Assembly: GCA_963575745.1 (NCBI GenBank)
Contig: CAUYUJ010014594.1
Coordinates: forward strand, 145,001-167,500
From: Prorocentrum cordatum
Taxonomy: Eukaryota > Sar > Dinophyceae > Prorocentrales > Prorocentraceae
Direction of reading: 5' to 3'
DNA length: 22,500 nt
Shown: one piece after another, positions 1 through 9,400 of the stretch
Numbering within the stretch: position 1 is the first letter of the stretch
Layout of the letters: every line of letters starts with the position of its first letter
Program-made: the position numbers and the translations under genes
Notes under the pieces: generated by a model
The model's input: only the letters and a program-made list of their open reading frames with translations
Databases searched by the model: none
Told to the model about the DNA's origin: nothing

Positions 1-300
1 TGATGATTCCATGCGAGAGTGTTTCAAGGTCTTGGCGCTTTGCATTCTCAGAACTGACCTTCTGGGCCTGATTATGATCATCCGAGCGCAACCTTTACAG
101 CCAACTGGCTGTTCGTGTTGCTACCAACTCCACGCCTGGGACCGATTTTGATCGTCTAGAGCCACTCCTCCAGCGCTTGGTGCTTGCACTCCACTCCAGG
201 GCTTGCTTTTGAATCCAGAGACGACCCTCCAGCGTTTGGTGTTCTCGATGCTGCCAGAACTCAACTCCTGGCCCCGATGTTGAACGTCCAGGGCCAACCA
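1..300. repeat. degenerate ~66-bp tandem repeat
   Basis: About four to five diverged copies can be aligned by eye. Each carries an 'aactc-ca-ctcctgg' segment, then a 'gattttgatcgtc/gatgttgaacgtcc' segment, then 'ctccagcgcttggtgctt'. Anchors fall near 51, 124, 190 and 257, so spacing is roughly 65-73 bp. Divergence between copies is high and the boundaries are uncertain. No convincing open frame is present. Confidence 0.4.
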
Positions 301-1065
301 GTTCCAGCTCCTGCTTTGCTCCAGCTCCAGCCCCAGCTGCAGCTCCAGCCCACTATCTAGCTCAAGTTGTAGCCCCGGCTCCGGTTCCAGCCACGTTTCA
401 GCTTCAGCTCCAGCCCTGGCACCAGCTCCACCTTCGCTCTAGATTCGATTCAGCTCCAGCTCCAGCCTTGGTTGCAGCTCCAGTTCTAGCTGCAGCCTGG
501 CTCTGGCCCTGGCTCGTTCAGCTCCAGCTCCAGCCCCAGATCCAGCCGCAGCTCCAGCGACATCTCCAGCCCCAGCCAAAGCCCCAGCTTCATGTCCAGC
601 ACCAGCTCCAGCCCAGCTCCAGCCACAACTCCAGCTTCGCTCCAGATCCAGCCCCAGCTGCAGATAAAGCTCAACCTCCAGCTACGAATCCTACATAATC
701 CAGATCGAGCTCGAGCTCCAGCTCCACCTCTGGCTCCAGCACAGCCCTATATCCAGCTCAAGCCCAGTTCCAACTGCGGTTCCAGTCCTGACTTCGCTCG
801 TACGCCTGCCCCAGCTGCAGATCCAGCCCCAGCTCCAGATACTACTCCAGCTCCTGCTTCGTTCCTCCTCCAGCGCCAGCCTCAGCTCCAGCCCGAAGTA
901 CAACTCTAGATCCACCTCCAGCTCCAGCTCAACATCCCGCTCCAGCCCCAGCCACGGCTCAAACTCCAGATGCAGCTCCAGCTCCAGTCTCGGAGCCAGC
1001 CCAGGTTCAACCCAAGCCCAGTTCCATCTCCAGCTCCAGCCCAGCACCAACTTCAGCTCAAGCCG
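301..1065. repeat. CAGCTC/CAGCCC hexanucleotide satellite
   Basis: The plus strand is built from imperfect hexamers CAGCTC, CAGCCC and CAGTTC for about 760 bp. Because the unit is a multiple of three, long open frames appear in several phases: Pro-Ala-Pro or Leu-Gln-Pro on the plus strand and Leu-Glu or Trp-Ser on the minus strand. These frames overlap each other and show no non-repetitive core, so I read them as by-products of the repeat. Confidence 0.85.
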
Positions 1066-1239
1066 TTCGTCCTCTCGAACGTAATCATGTTCGTGGTATG
1101 CGTGTCTTCCGGATTGAGTATTGATTGATAGATCAGGCTTCGCTGTTGATATTGCCCACCTCCTTTTGACTTACCAGATTGCAGACCCTCGATTACAGTT
1201 CCGAATTCGCATGCTCCAGAGCGAAGACAGCAACGGGTG
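1066..1239. other. unique spacer, nothing recognised
   Basis: Short non-repetitive stretch between the CAGCTC block and the 64-bp satellite. I see no gene, RNA or regulatory site that can be supported. Confidence 0.5.
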
Positions 1240-1736
1240 TGAAACACACGTCACGTGGAACTCAGAAAGCATCTCGAAGCCCAGAAAGACGAGGATGTCT
1301 CAAGCGAAACTGGCCAGACCACCTCGCGCGCGGCATCTTGGAGCCCAGAATTGCGAGGCTCAGGCGGTACCCAGACCCCTCCCAGAGCGCGGTTCGTTTG
1401 GGTCCATCTGATCCATCCTCCCGCCTCCCTCCTCCCTGTCGGAGCCCACAGTTTCGAGGTTGTCTCAGGCGAAACGTGCCAGACCACCTCGCGCGCAGCA
1501 TCTCGGAGCCAACAGTTGCGAGGATGTCTCAAGCGAAACGGGCCAGACCACCTCTCTCACAGTATCTTGGAGCCCAGAGTTGCAATGATATCCCAGGCGA
1601 AACGTTCTGGACCACCTCGCGGGCAGCACCTCGCAGCTCAGAATTTCGAAGATGTCTCAGGCGAAACGCCCAATTCCGGCCAACTCGGAAACGAGAGTTG
1701 TGAGGATTTCTCCGGCGAAACGGCCTGGACAATAAA
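1240..1736. repeat. 64-bp tandem satellite (GGCGAAAC family)
   Basis: Copies share the core TCTCAGGCGAAAC followed by 'gccagaccacctcgcgcgcagcatct.ggagcc.agagttgc'. The GAGG anchor before the core falls at 1291, 1355, 1456, 1520, 1584, 1648 and 1702. Four intervals are exactly 64 bp, one is 101 bp (a ~37-bp insertion after 1360) and the last full one is 54 bp. A partial copy precedes 1291 and the array decays after 1735. Open frames crossing the array change phase between copies (64 is not a multiple of 3), so it is probably not coding. A lone inverted relic of the core lies at 20437-20453. Confidence 0.85.
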
Positions 1737-1868
1737 AAATGTTATGTCTCTGCTCCAGCCTCCCTCGGCCAGAACTAGCTTCTGTCACAACAGAACCCCG
1801 GTCGGCAATCTTGTTTGGGGAACAAGAGGAAAAGAAGGAGGACACTCTAGGAGCAACTTCCCATTGGG

Positions 1869-1930
1869 AGGAGGACGACGACAACGACGATGAAGGCGAC
1901 AACGACGAACACGACGACGACGAAGAACGA

Positions 1931-2012
<82 letters not shown>

Positions 2013-2083
2013 ATCGACGACGAAGACGAGGACGTGCGACAGACGACGGCGACGACGGCGACGACGACGACGACGAGCGACAA
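1869..2083. repeat. (GAC)n trinucleotide block
   Basis: About 215 bp dominated by GAC/ACG/CGA triplets with a few ATG, AAC and GCG interruptions. It gives poly-Asp, poly-Arg and poly-Thr frames on the plus strand and poly-Val and poly-Ser frames on the minus strand; none is treated as a gene. Confidence 0.95.
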
Positions 2084-2487
2084 ACGTCGGGAAATGAGGA
2101 GAACGTGCAAACGCCATCTCATCCGCAGATGCTCCATCAAAAGGAAGGAGGAAAGGGGAGGCGAGATACAGCCGAGGAGACCCGCGACAATGCGTGCACG
2201 GATGACTTCACATAAAGCTTGCACTGAAATGATTGATACCCATTGTCAACAGAACGGCCCCTGGAGCTCGTCAATTCAACCAGCCCTTTGGGCTAAGATG
2301 GTCTGACGAGTATGGTTTCAAGTGCTCTCGGAGCCCCCTCAGGGCCCTCCCCCCAAGGGGCCAAAATCCGAGCCGTATAGAAAATCCGCCGACCCTGTCG
2401 GCGTGTGTGAGGGGCTTCTCCGTTCGAGCCGTCATCTCCGTCATTCTTTGTACTCGTCGTCTCTGTCCTTCCCTTTCCCTGGGAGAC
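2084..2487. other. unique stretch, no gene recognised
   Basis: Non-repetitive, moderately GC-rich DNA between the GAC block and the 150-bp minisatellite. Open frames exist on both strands but none has a recognisable motif or clear coding composition. Confidence 0.4.
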
Positions 2488-3645
2488 CTCTTCCCCTGGG
2501 CTCCAGCCAAGCCGACCTTGAGCAACCTCGTAATTGAGTCGAAGGGAAGCCCCTTCCCTTTGATCCCTCCCCCGCCGGGAGGGGGGGGGGTAGCGACCCC
2601 CCCCCCGGGTCAGATACGACGCCCCCCCCTGGGACTCCTCTTCCCCTGGGCTCCAGCCAAGCCGACCTTGAGCAACCTCGTAATTGAGTCGAAGGGAGCC
2701 CCTTCCCTTTGATCCCTCCCCCGCCCTAGCGGTCAGATACGACGCCCCCCCCCCTCTTCCCCTGGGCTCCAGCCAAGCCGACCTTGAGCAACCTCGTAAT
2801 TGAGTCGAAGGGAAGCCCCTTCCCTTTGATCCCTCCCCCGCCGGGAGGGGGGGGGGGGGTAGCGACCCCCCCCCCGGGTCAGATACGACGCCCCCCCCTG
2901 GGACTCCTCTTCCCCTGGGCTCCAGCCAAGCCGACCTTGAGCAACCTCGTAATTGAGTCGAAGGGAAGCCCCTTCCCTTTGATCCCTCCCCCGCCGGGAG
3001 GGGGGGGGGGGTAGCGACCCCCCCCCGGGTCAGATACGACGCCCCCCCCTGGGACTCCTCTTCCCCTGGGCTCCAGCCAAGCCGACCTTGAGCAACCTCG
3101 TAATTGAGTCGAAGGGAAGCCCCTTCCCTTTGATCCCTCCCCCGCCGGGAGGGGGGGGGGGGTAGCGACCCCCCCCCCGGGTCAGATACGACGCCCCCCC
3201 CTGGGACTCCTCTTCCCCTGGGCTCCAGCCAAGCCGACCTTGAGCAACCTCGTAATTGAGTCGAAGGGAAGCCCCTTCCCTTTGATCCCTCCCCCGCCGG
3301 GAGGGGGGGGGGGTAGCGACCCCCCCCCCGGGTCAGATACGACGCCCCCCCCTGGGACTCCTCTTCCCCTGGGCTCCAGCCAAGCCGACCTTGAGCAACC
3401 TCGTAATTGAGTCGAAGGGAAGCCCCTTCCCTTTCATTCCTCCCCCGCCGGGAGGGGGGGGGGGGTAGCGGGGGGGGTAGCGACCCCCCCCCCGAGTCAG
3501 ATACGACGCCCCCCCCCCGTACCGACCTTGAGCAACGTCGTCATTGAGTCGAAGGGAAGCCCCTTCCCTTTCCCTTCCCCGACGGGGGGGGGAGAGGAGG
3601 TCCCGGGGGGGGTCCCGGGGGAGTCCCGGGGAAGTCCCGGGTCAG
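2488..3645. repeat. ~150-bp minisatellite with G-run/C-run core
   Basis: Units begin with CTCTTCCCCTGGGCTCCAGC at 2488, 2638, 2754, 2907, 3058, 3210 and 3361. Spacing is 150, 116, 153, 151, 152 and 151 bp. Each unit continues with 'cgaccttgagcaacctcgta', 'attgagtcgaaggga', a CCCTCCCCCGCCGGGAGGG palindrome, a run of about 10-13 G, TAGCGA, a run of 9-10 C, and 'gggtcagatacgacgc'. The 116-bp unit lacks the palindrome and G-run. An eighth, truncated unit (3521-3645) lacks the opening segment and ends in five TCCCGGG-type steps. Copies are nearly identical outside the homopolymer runs, which points to recent amplification or homogenisation. Confidence 0.95.
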
Positions 3646-3837
3646 ATACGACACCTCCCTCCCCCACCTTCTCGTCCTTCTCCCCGTTCCCCCAAACCAT
3701 CCCACAGCCCGTGCCTCTTGCTGCGCATTGCGAACAGGGTCGGCGGCACCGGCCGTCAGGCCTTCGCAATCAATGATGTTCGCTTCCGATGCGCTTTTAA
3801 CGCCTCAAGACTGTGCCAGGATAACCGAAGAAAGCCC
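3646..3837. other. short unique spacer
   Basis: Non-repetitive spacer between the 150-bp minisatellite and the CCAAGAG block. Nothing recognisable is present. Confidence 0.4.
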
Positions 3838-4165
3838 AAACAGCGGGCCCAAGGGGCCCAAAAAACGGACCCAAGAGCGCCCAAGATCGGCCCGAGAGCG
3901 TACTAAGAGGGCCCCAAGAGACAATTATGATGGATGGCATCAGAGGGGGGTGGGTGGGGGTCAAATCAAGGAACCCCCCCTTTTGATCGATGGCTTCCAA
4001 GGTAGCTCTCCAGGGCTCGCAAGGGACCCCCAAGAGGGCTCCAAGAAGGCCCCAAGAGGGCACCAAGACCCCGCGAAACAGCCCCAAGAGGACCCCCCGA
4101 AAGAGCCCAAAGAGGACCCAAAGATCGCCCGAAAGAGTCCCAAGAGGACTCCAAGAGGCGATTTT
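3838..4165. repeat. CCAAGAG-family degenerate repeat, copy 1
   Basis: Imperfect reiteration of a roughly 10-15-base word, GCCCCAAGAGG(A/G)CCCC, on the plus strand. Plus-strand frames read Pro-Lys-Arg/Ser-Pro-Arg; minus-strand frames read Gly-Leu-Leu-Gly/Ser-Trp-Gly. Related blocks are at 7766-7990, 9855-10035, 11130-11400 and 12590-13165. The block runs directly into the CTC/TCG trinucleotide block. A word ACAATTATGATGGATGGC at 3921 is almost repeated at 7804. Confidence 0.8.
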
Positions 4166-4167
4166 GA

Positions 4168-4605
4168 GGGCTATGTCCTCGTCCTCGTTGTCCTCCTCCT
4201 CCTCCAATTCCTCCTCCTCCTCCACCTCCTCCTCCTCCTCCTCGTCCTCCTCGTCCTTGTCCTCGTCCTTGCCCTCATCGTCATCCTTTTCCTTTTCCGT
4301 TTCCTCTTCCTCTTCCTCTTTCTCGTCGTCGTTGTTGTCGTCGTCCTCGTCATGTTCGTAGTCGTGTTCGTCGTCGTCATCGTCGTCGTCCTCCTCCTCC
4401 TCCTCCTTGTCGTCGCCGTCGTCATCATCGTCGGTGTCATCGTCGTCGCCATCGTCGTCGGTTTCGTCGTCGTCATCGTCATCATCGTCGTCCTCGTCGT
4501 CGTCATCATCATCGTCGTCGCCCTCCTCCGTCTTCCGTCCTCCATCCTCCTGATCCTCCTCATCCTCCTCCTTCTCCTCCTCATCCTCCTCCTCCTGCCC
4601 TCGCC
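4168..4605. repeat. (CTC/TCG/TCC)n trinucleotide block
   Basis: About 440 bp of mixed CTC, TCG, TCC and TCA triplets, changing from CCT-rich to CGT-rich and back to CCT-rich. It produces poly-Leu/Val, poly-Ser and, on the minus strand, poly-Asp/Glu frames of up to about 300 codons. These are translations of the repeat with short flanks and carry no independent domain. Confidence 0.95.
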
Positions 4606-4612
4606 CCCACAC

Positions 4613-5536
4613 GGGCCCCAGGAATGGCCCGAAGAGGCCCTCCAAGGCCACCCCCTTGTTCCCAGAGCTATGTTCACCCACGTTGGCCACGCTGTTCCAC
4701 AATATGTGTCTCAGCTCTCATGAGCAGGGATCTGACTGGGCCGGTGGTGATACGCGAAGCCTTAATATTTCTTTCGGCAGCCCAAGTCCCTACTGTTCCT
4801 GGCTCGGTATGTTGTCCTGGCGCTCGCCCATTTTCCATTTCCTTCTCTGGTCCTGTTCACGAAATTGTCGCTGGCGGTGCCGCCGTGTGGAACACCAGCA
4901 GCCTTGGCAGCGCAGGCTATTCAACTCAGTGCGCCCTTGTGGCTGAAAACGGCGGCAAAGGAGGACTGCAAACGGGGACGCGATCGCAGACAAGCGCGCC
5001 AAGTGGCGCCAACTCGGCGCGCAGACGGTCTGGACCACATCCCCGAAATCAGCACACCGTCCCGATTGAACATTGAGACGTTGCGCTGTCCTGTCCACTG
5101 GATACAATCGCGAGCGCAGCTTGATTGCAGGACACGCGAGCAGCATATACTGCGTTTGGAAGCGGCCCGACTTCGTCCTTTTTACCCCGCTGACCAGCGG
5201 TCGTTGCGTTGAAGCACCACGGTTGATCGGCTGATAAATTATCACGGATAAGTTTGAGTTGCACGCCCGCCTCACTGAGGGGCCAATCGACGTTAGCATT
5301 CACTGCGACAAATGACGGAGGCGAAGGGAATATCTATCTGATACGATCACGCCCTTGACAAGCTCTTGATGCAACAAGTCTGGTTAATGGAGAAGCGCTC
5401 GAGCATCCTCGAGGGATAGATGAAGACCGAGACCTCCGTGGGCGATGGCGGCATCAAACTCAGCAGTAGAAACCAAGTGAAATATCAGGCAGAGACTTGC
5501 ACTGGGTCCGAAACACTCTCCTCTTCCTCTGAGTCC
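4613..5536. other. unique region with ambiguous open frames
   Basis: Largely non-repetitive DNA of mixed composition, apart from a short CCT/TCC-rich run at about 5518-5560. A plus-strand frame is open from about 4766 to 5214 (about 148 codons) without a strong start and begins with a hydrophobic stretch. A minus-strand frame is open from about 5333 down to 5049 and its composition looks protein-like, but I recognise no domain in either. This stretch lies immediately downstream, in minus-strand sense, of the RNase H relic, so it may be the 3' part of the same retroelement. That is inference only. Confidence 0.3.
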
Positions 5537-5593
5537 TCATCCTCCTCTTCCCTCCTCATGATATATTCGTTCGTATAAGCTCAAGAAACTTAC

Positions 5594-6062
5594 AGTTTCA
5601 GCTTGTCGTAATCTGCTTGGTGAGAACAACTCGGGCTGCTTTAGAAGCCTCGTCCAGGGCAATGGACTCAGCACGGAGGGCTGTGCGCGGTAACTCCAGG
5701 AAAATACTGTGCACCATCGGCGGCTCATAAATTCAATGCCCGTCGATCCCGCCCCAAAGTCGGATAATCCACGCAGCAGCTGCGCAACCTCCATCACGAA
5801 GTCTACCATCTGTTTGGATTACCACGTTGGCGTTCTGGATAGACATCGCGCTGGTGAACATATTCTGCCGTGCTTTCCAAGCGTCCGGTGTGTAGTTCGC
5901 CAGGCCGTCCGCTACTTTGTTACTGCATCTTCTCCACTACTGTACTGGTTGTACTGGGTCTTGGTGAATGCGTGGCGGTCTTGAACAATTGCCCATGTGA
6001 TCGGCAGTTCTGCTCAGCACTCGGGATACGAGAGGTTGGCACGTTAGAAAGAGCGCGTTCTG
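5594..6062 (-). pseudogene. LINE-like retroelement RNase H domain, decayed
   Basis: Read on the minus strand, this contains the signature of an RNase H region from a non-LTR retrotransposon. In order: a segment reading ALFLTCQPLVSRVL (6018-6056), then NKVADGLANYTPDAW (NKVADGLAN at 5895-5921), resembling the C-terminal N..AD.LAN motif of RNase H. Next comes NVVIQTDG with a candidate catalytic Asp codon at 5808-5810, then CAAAAWII, then ALRAESIALDEA with a candidate catalytic Glu codon at 5667-5669. The frame is broken by TAG at 5937-5939, TGA at 5733-5735 and TGA at 5598-5600, so it is a relic. NADGLAN-type and TDG motifs following one another is an arrangement I recall from dinoflagellate retroelements, but no search was run. 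A GTAAGT donor-like word lies at 5593-5588 just past the last stop and may be chance. RNase H would remove the RNA strand during target-primed reverse transcription. Confidence 0.6.
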
Positions 6063-6069
6063 TGAACGC

Positions 6070-6205
6070 TTGGAGGGGGGGGGCGGGGGTCTGGAACCAA
6101 GCCCCGCCCCTCCCTGGATTGAGGGGGGGGGGCGGGTTCGACCCCCCCCCTCTCCCGTGACGGAGGGGGGGGGGTTCGACCCCCCCCCTCCCCTGCTTCC
6201 TCCCC
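6070..6205. repeat. G-run/TTCGA/C-run palindromic cluster, left of GGT block
   Basis: Several copies of a run of 7-10 G, a short GTTCGAC core, and a run of 7-9 C, giving self-complementary words such as GGGGGGTTCGACCCCCCC. They could form hairpins or G-quadruplex/i-motif structures. The same type of word occurs at 8070-8310, on the other side of the GGT block. Confidence 0.8.
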
Positions 6206-6288
6206 TACTTTTCATCTCTCCCTCTCCTCGGGCCAGCGCCCGCGTCGGCGGCGGCTGGCGGCGCTGGCGTCTCCTCGGGCCTCTCTGA

Positions 6289-7764
6289 GGTGGTGGTGGT
6301 GGTGGCGGTGGTGGAGGTGGTGGTCGTGAAAGTGTGGTGGTTGGTGGTGGTGGTGGTGGTGGTGGTGGTGGTGGTGGTGGTGGTGGTGGTGGTGGTGGTG
6401 GTGGTGGTGGTGGGTGGTGGTGGTGGTGGGTGGTGGTGGTGGTGGTGGTGGTGTGGTGGTGGTGGTGGTGGGTGGTGGTGGGTGGTGGTGGTGGTGGTGG
6501 TGGTGGTGGTGTGGTGGTGGTTGGTGGTGGTGGTGGTGGTGGTGGGGTGGTGGTGGTGGTGGTGGTGATGGTGGGGTGGTGGTTTTGGTGGTTGTGGTGA
6601 TGGCGGTAGTGGTGGTGGTGTGGTGCTTTGTGGTGGTGGTGGTGGTGGTGGTGGTGGTGGTGGTGGTAGTTGTGGTGGTGGGTTGTAGTGGTGGTGTTGG
6701 TGGCGGTGGTGGTGTGTTGGTTTGTCGTGGTGGTTGTGGTGGTGACAATGGATGTGGCGCGAGGTGAGTTGTGGTGGGGGTGGTGGTGTTGGTTGTGGTA
6801 GCTGTGGTGGTTTTGTTGTGGTTGTGGTGGTTGTGGTGCTGGGTGGTGGTGAAAGTGGTGCTGGTGGTGGTGATGGTGGTGGTGGTGTAGTGGTTTGTGG
6901 TGGTGGTGGTGGGTTGTGGTGGTGGTGGTGGCGGCGGTGATGGTGGCGGTGGTGGTGGTGGTTGTAGTGTGGCGGTGGTGGTAGTGGTGGCGGCGGTGAT
7001 GGTGGTGGTGTGGTGGTTTGTGGTGGTGGTGGTGGTGGTGGTGGGGTAATGCGTGGTGGTTTGTGCTGGTGGTGTGGTGGTTTGTGATGGTGGTGGTGGA
7101 GGGGTGTGGTGGTGATACTGGTGGTCGTGGTTGTGGTGGTAGTGGTGGCTTGGTGGATTGTGGTGGTGGTAGTGGTGGTAGGTTGTTGTGGTGGTGGTGG
7201 TGGTGGTTGTGGTGGTGGTGATGGTGGTGGTGGCGGTGTTGTGTGGTGGTTGTTGTGGTGGGGTGGGGGGGTTGTGGTGGTAGCGATTGTGGGGTGTGGT
7301 GGTTTGTGGTGGTGGGTTATGGTGGTGGTGGTGGTGGTAGCGGTGGTGGCTATGGTGGTGGTGGTGGCGTGATGGTTTGTGGTGGTTGTGGTGGTGCTGG
7401 TGCTGGTGCTGGTAGAGGTGTTGCTGGTGGTGGTGGGTGGTGGGTTGTGGTGGTGGCGGTCGTGGTTGTGGTGGTGGTGGTGTGGTGGTACGTGGTGGTG
7501 GGTGGTGGGTTGTGGTGGTAGTAGGTTGTGGTGGTGGTGGTGTGGTGGGTTATGGTGGTGGTTGTGGTTGTGGTGGGTTGTGGTGGGTTGTGGTGGTTGT
7601 GGCGGTTGTGGTGGTGGTGGTCTAATGGTTTGTGGTGGTGGTGGAGGTCGTGCTGGTTGTGTTGGTGTTGGTGGTGGTGGCGGTTGTGATGATGGCGGTG
7701 GTGGTGTGGTGGTTTGTGGTGGTGGTTTGTGGTGGTGGTGGGGTTGGTGGTGGTAGTGGTGTGG
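6289..7764. repeat. (GGT)n trinucleotide block, ~1.5 kb
   Basis: About 1,475 bp of GGT/GTG/TGG triplets, almost pure at 6340-6660 and then interrupted by TTGTGG, GGC and GAT variants. It gives Gly, Val and Trp runs on the plus strand and a very long His/Pro/Thr frame on the minus strand. That minus-strand frame starts in non-repeat flank, has no non-repetitive core and is not considered a gene. The block sits between two minus-strand retroelement relics. Confidence 0.97.
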
Positions 7765-7765
7765 C

Positions 7766-7990
7766 CTTGGGGTCTTCCCGCCACCGTGTCTTGGCTTTGG
7801 GTCACAATTCTGATGGATGCCTTTTGGGGTCTCGTCAAAAGGGTCTCGGGGACGTCTGAAGAGCATGTGTGAGGGCTCCAGGGCGCCTCTTGGGCGTCTC
7901 CTGGAACTTCCTGAGGGTCCCTGGTGGCTTTTGGGGAGAGGGCTTGATATGGAGATTTGTATTTTCCCGCTGCGGCCTCTGGGCTCTTTG
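7766..7990. repeat. CCAAGAG-family degenerate repeat, copy 2 (reverse orientation)
   Basis: Words such as CTTGGGCGTCTCC, GGGTCTCGGGGAC and CTTTTGGGGTCTCG are reverse-complement relatives of the CCAAGAG family. The block abuts the GGT block and is followed by the G-run/C-run cluster. A word ACAATTCTGATGGATGCC at 7804 matches one at 3921 in copy 1 at nearly every base. Confidence 0.55.
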
Positions 7991-8059
7991 GTCATCGTCG
8001 CTGCGTTTTACCGTTGGTGCTGCTGGCTGCCGCCAGCGCAGGCGCCAGCACCGGCACCG

Positions 8060-8335
8060 AGGGATGAGGGGGGCGGGGGGGGCGGTTCGAACCCCCCCAC
8101 CCCCAGGAAGCCAGAAGAGAAAGGTAGGGGGAGATAGAATCCCTAGTCCTATCCCGGGGCGGGGTGGGGGGTTTGAAACCCCGCCCGCCCTGTGGGAGGG
8201 GGGGAGGAGGGGGGTGTTTGGGGACAGTAGGGGTTAGGGGGGAGGGGAGTCCCCCTGGTTCTGATCGACGGCGCCCAATGTTCGGGGGAGGCCTTCCCCC
8301 CGGTTCGAAACGCGCCGCCGAATGTTCCCAAAGCA
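8060..8335. repeat. G-run/TTCGAA/C-run palindromic cluster, right of GGT block
   Basis: Contains GGCGGTTCGAACCCCCCC near 8085, GGGGTTTGAAACCCC near 8168, and further G-run and C-run pairs including CCCCCGGTTCGAAACG near 8300. They resemble the cluster at 6070-6205. GGTTCGAA recalls a tRNA T-arm, but no acceptor, D or anticodon arms are present. Confidence 0.75.
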
Positions 8336-8339
8336 TGCG

Positions 8340-9075
8340 CCCGTGAAACGCGTTCTCTCGTACATTAGGTCGCGCAGCATGTCGGTGCCACACACCACTT
8401 TGTTGCAACGATTGCGGGTCCGTCACGTATAGAAAATGTCTCTGCAGAGTTGCCCATGCAATACGCGTACCGACTGAATCGACCAATTCATATGCTTCCG
8501 ACTCCCCTCCTCGGCATCCGAACTTCTACTCCGTCTCCTGGTCCACCCGTGGGCGTTTTCAGAACAGATTTAACGTCGTCAGGCCCATCGCGAAGCGGCA
8601 AATGCCAGCGGGCGCAAGCATCTGCCACGGAAGCATCGGAAAGCAGACTCCACAGTGACTGTGTATGATTGCTTCGATTTCTGCGCCATTCCAAGCCCAT
8701 AGACTGTACAATCGGATCCTCCCATGTTGCCCTGCGGCAACCAGCCCGTTGCAAAAGTCCTTCTAATCGTCGCCGCTTGGTTGGCGCGTCTTTCGCAAAA
8801 GCCCAGAAGTCCCTCGAAGTATACAGGCGTGCTTGGCTGAGCAGTGGCGCCCCATACTCGGTGCAAGAATCATTCTCGCGGTACGCCTCTGCGAACAAGG
8901 TGGTCAGCGCGGAAACGTGGGTAGGCTTATGGCCCCAGTTCGCCATCCACATTTTGATGCGTTCCGTCGCACGATGGAGGTAGTCGCTGCACGACTCATC
9001 CGGCGCGCGTCGCAAACGCAGGGCCCGCCGGAGACCTTGTTATTCCCACGTCAACAGCTTGCACATGATTTTCCC
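8340..9075 (-). pseudogene. LINE-like retroelement post-RT linker, decayed
   Basis: A minus-strand frame of about 175 codons (9042 down to 8488) reads as a real protein region. It contains APDESCSDYLHRATERIKMW near its start, FWAFAKDAPTKRRRLEGLLQ in the middle, then RRATWEDPIVQSMGLEW (ATWEDPIV at 8707-8730) and DACARWHLPL. The Trp/Arg-rich pattern followed by WEDP and RWxLP is one I associate with the region after the reverse transcriptase in dinoflagellate LINE-like elements; this is recall, not a search. The same frame upstream reads CKLLTWE before TAA at 9040-9042, so coding sequence probably continued there. After TGA at 8488-8490 a different minus-strand frame carries ELVDSVGTRIAW and FLYVTDPQSLQQSGVW (VTDPQSL at 8406-8426), which suggests a frameshift. 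The piece ends at the G-run/C-run cluster. No YxDD-type catalytic motif was found upstream. Confidence 0.55.
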
Positions 9076-9400
9076 TGTCATATGCCGCCGCTCCCCTCAC
9101 ATTCCTGTCCTATTCCTCCTCCACTCCCCACCACCACCACCACCCCCTACCACACCTCCAGCCGTTCAACTGCCGCCCCCCTCGGACTCCGTTTGGATAC
9201 AAACCGCCAGCCCAGAAGATCCCAGCTTACGCCACCCAGGGGACCACTAACATCTGTGTTCGTGGAGCCCCAGGCGCAGGCGGCAGCGCGTGCCGAAAAA
9301 TCCTCTCAGCCCCGCCTGGGGCAAAATGGCGAAGGGCTGGCGTCGCACGCTTGGAGGTGCCACGTGAATGGCTCAGTAGACGGCGCACGCCGAGACCTTC
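9076..9400. other. unique stretch, no gene recognised
   Basis: Includes a short CCACCACCACC run near 9130. A plus-strand frame is open from 8833 to 9558, but it crosses the antisense of the retroelement relic and then AGAAGGC repeats, so I do not call it a gene. No reverse-transcriptase motif is seen on the minus strand. Confidence 0.35.

Noticed and set aside
3728-4723. 331-codon plus-strand and 301-codon minus-strand frames
   Set aside because: Both are CCAAGAG and CTC/TCG repeat translations and they overlap on opposite strands.
4766-5214. Plus-strand open frame as a gene
   Set aside because: No recognised motif, no good start, and competing open frames on the minus strand; described only as ambiguous.
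6205-7995. 596-codon His/Pro/Thr open frame on the minus strand
   Set aside because: It is the translation of the GGT block with short flanks; all three phases of the repeat are stop-free, so openness carries no information.
8226-8240. GTAGGGGTTAGGGG, telomere-like
   Set aside because: Single occurrence without a TTTAGGG or TTAGGG array; explained by the local G-rich sequence.
8083-8310. GGTTCGAA words resembling a tRNA T-arm
   Set aside because: They are the centres of G-run/C-run palindromes; no cloverleaf can be built around them.
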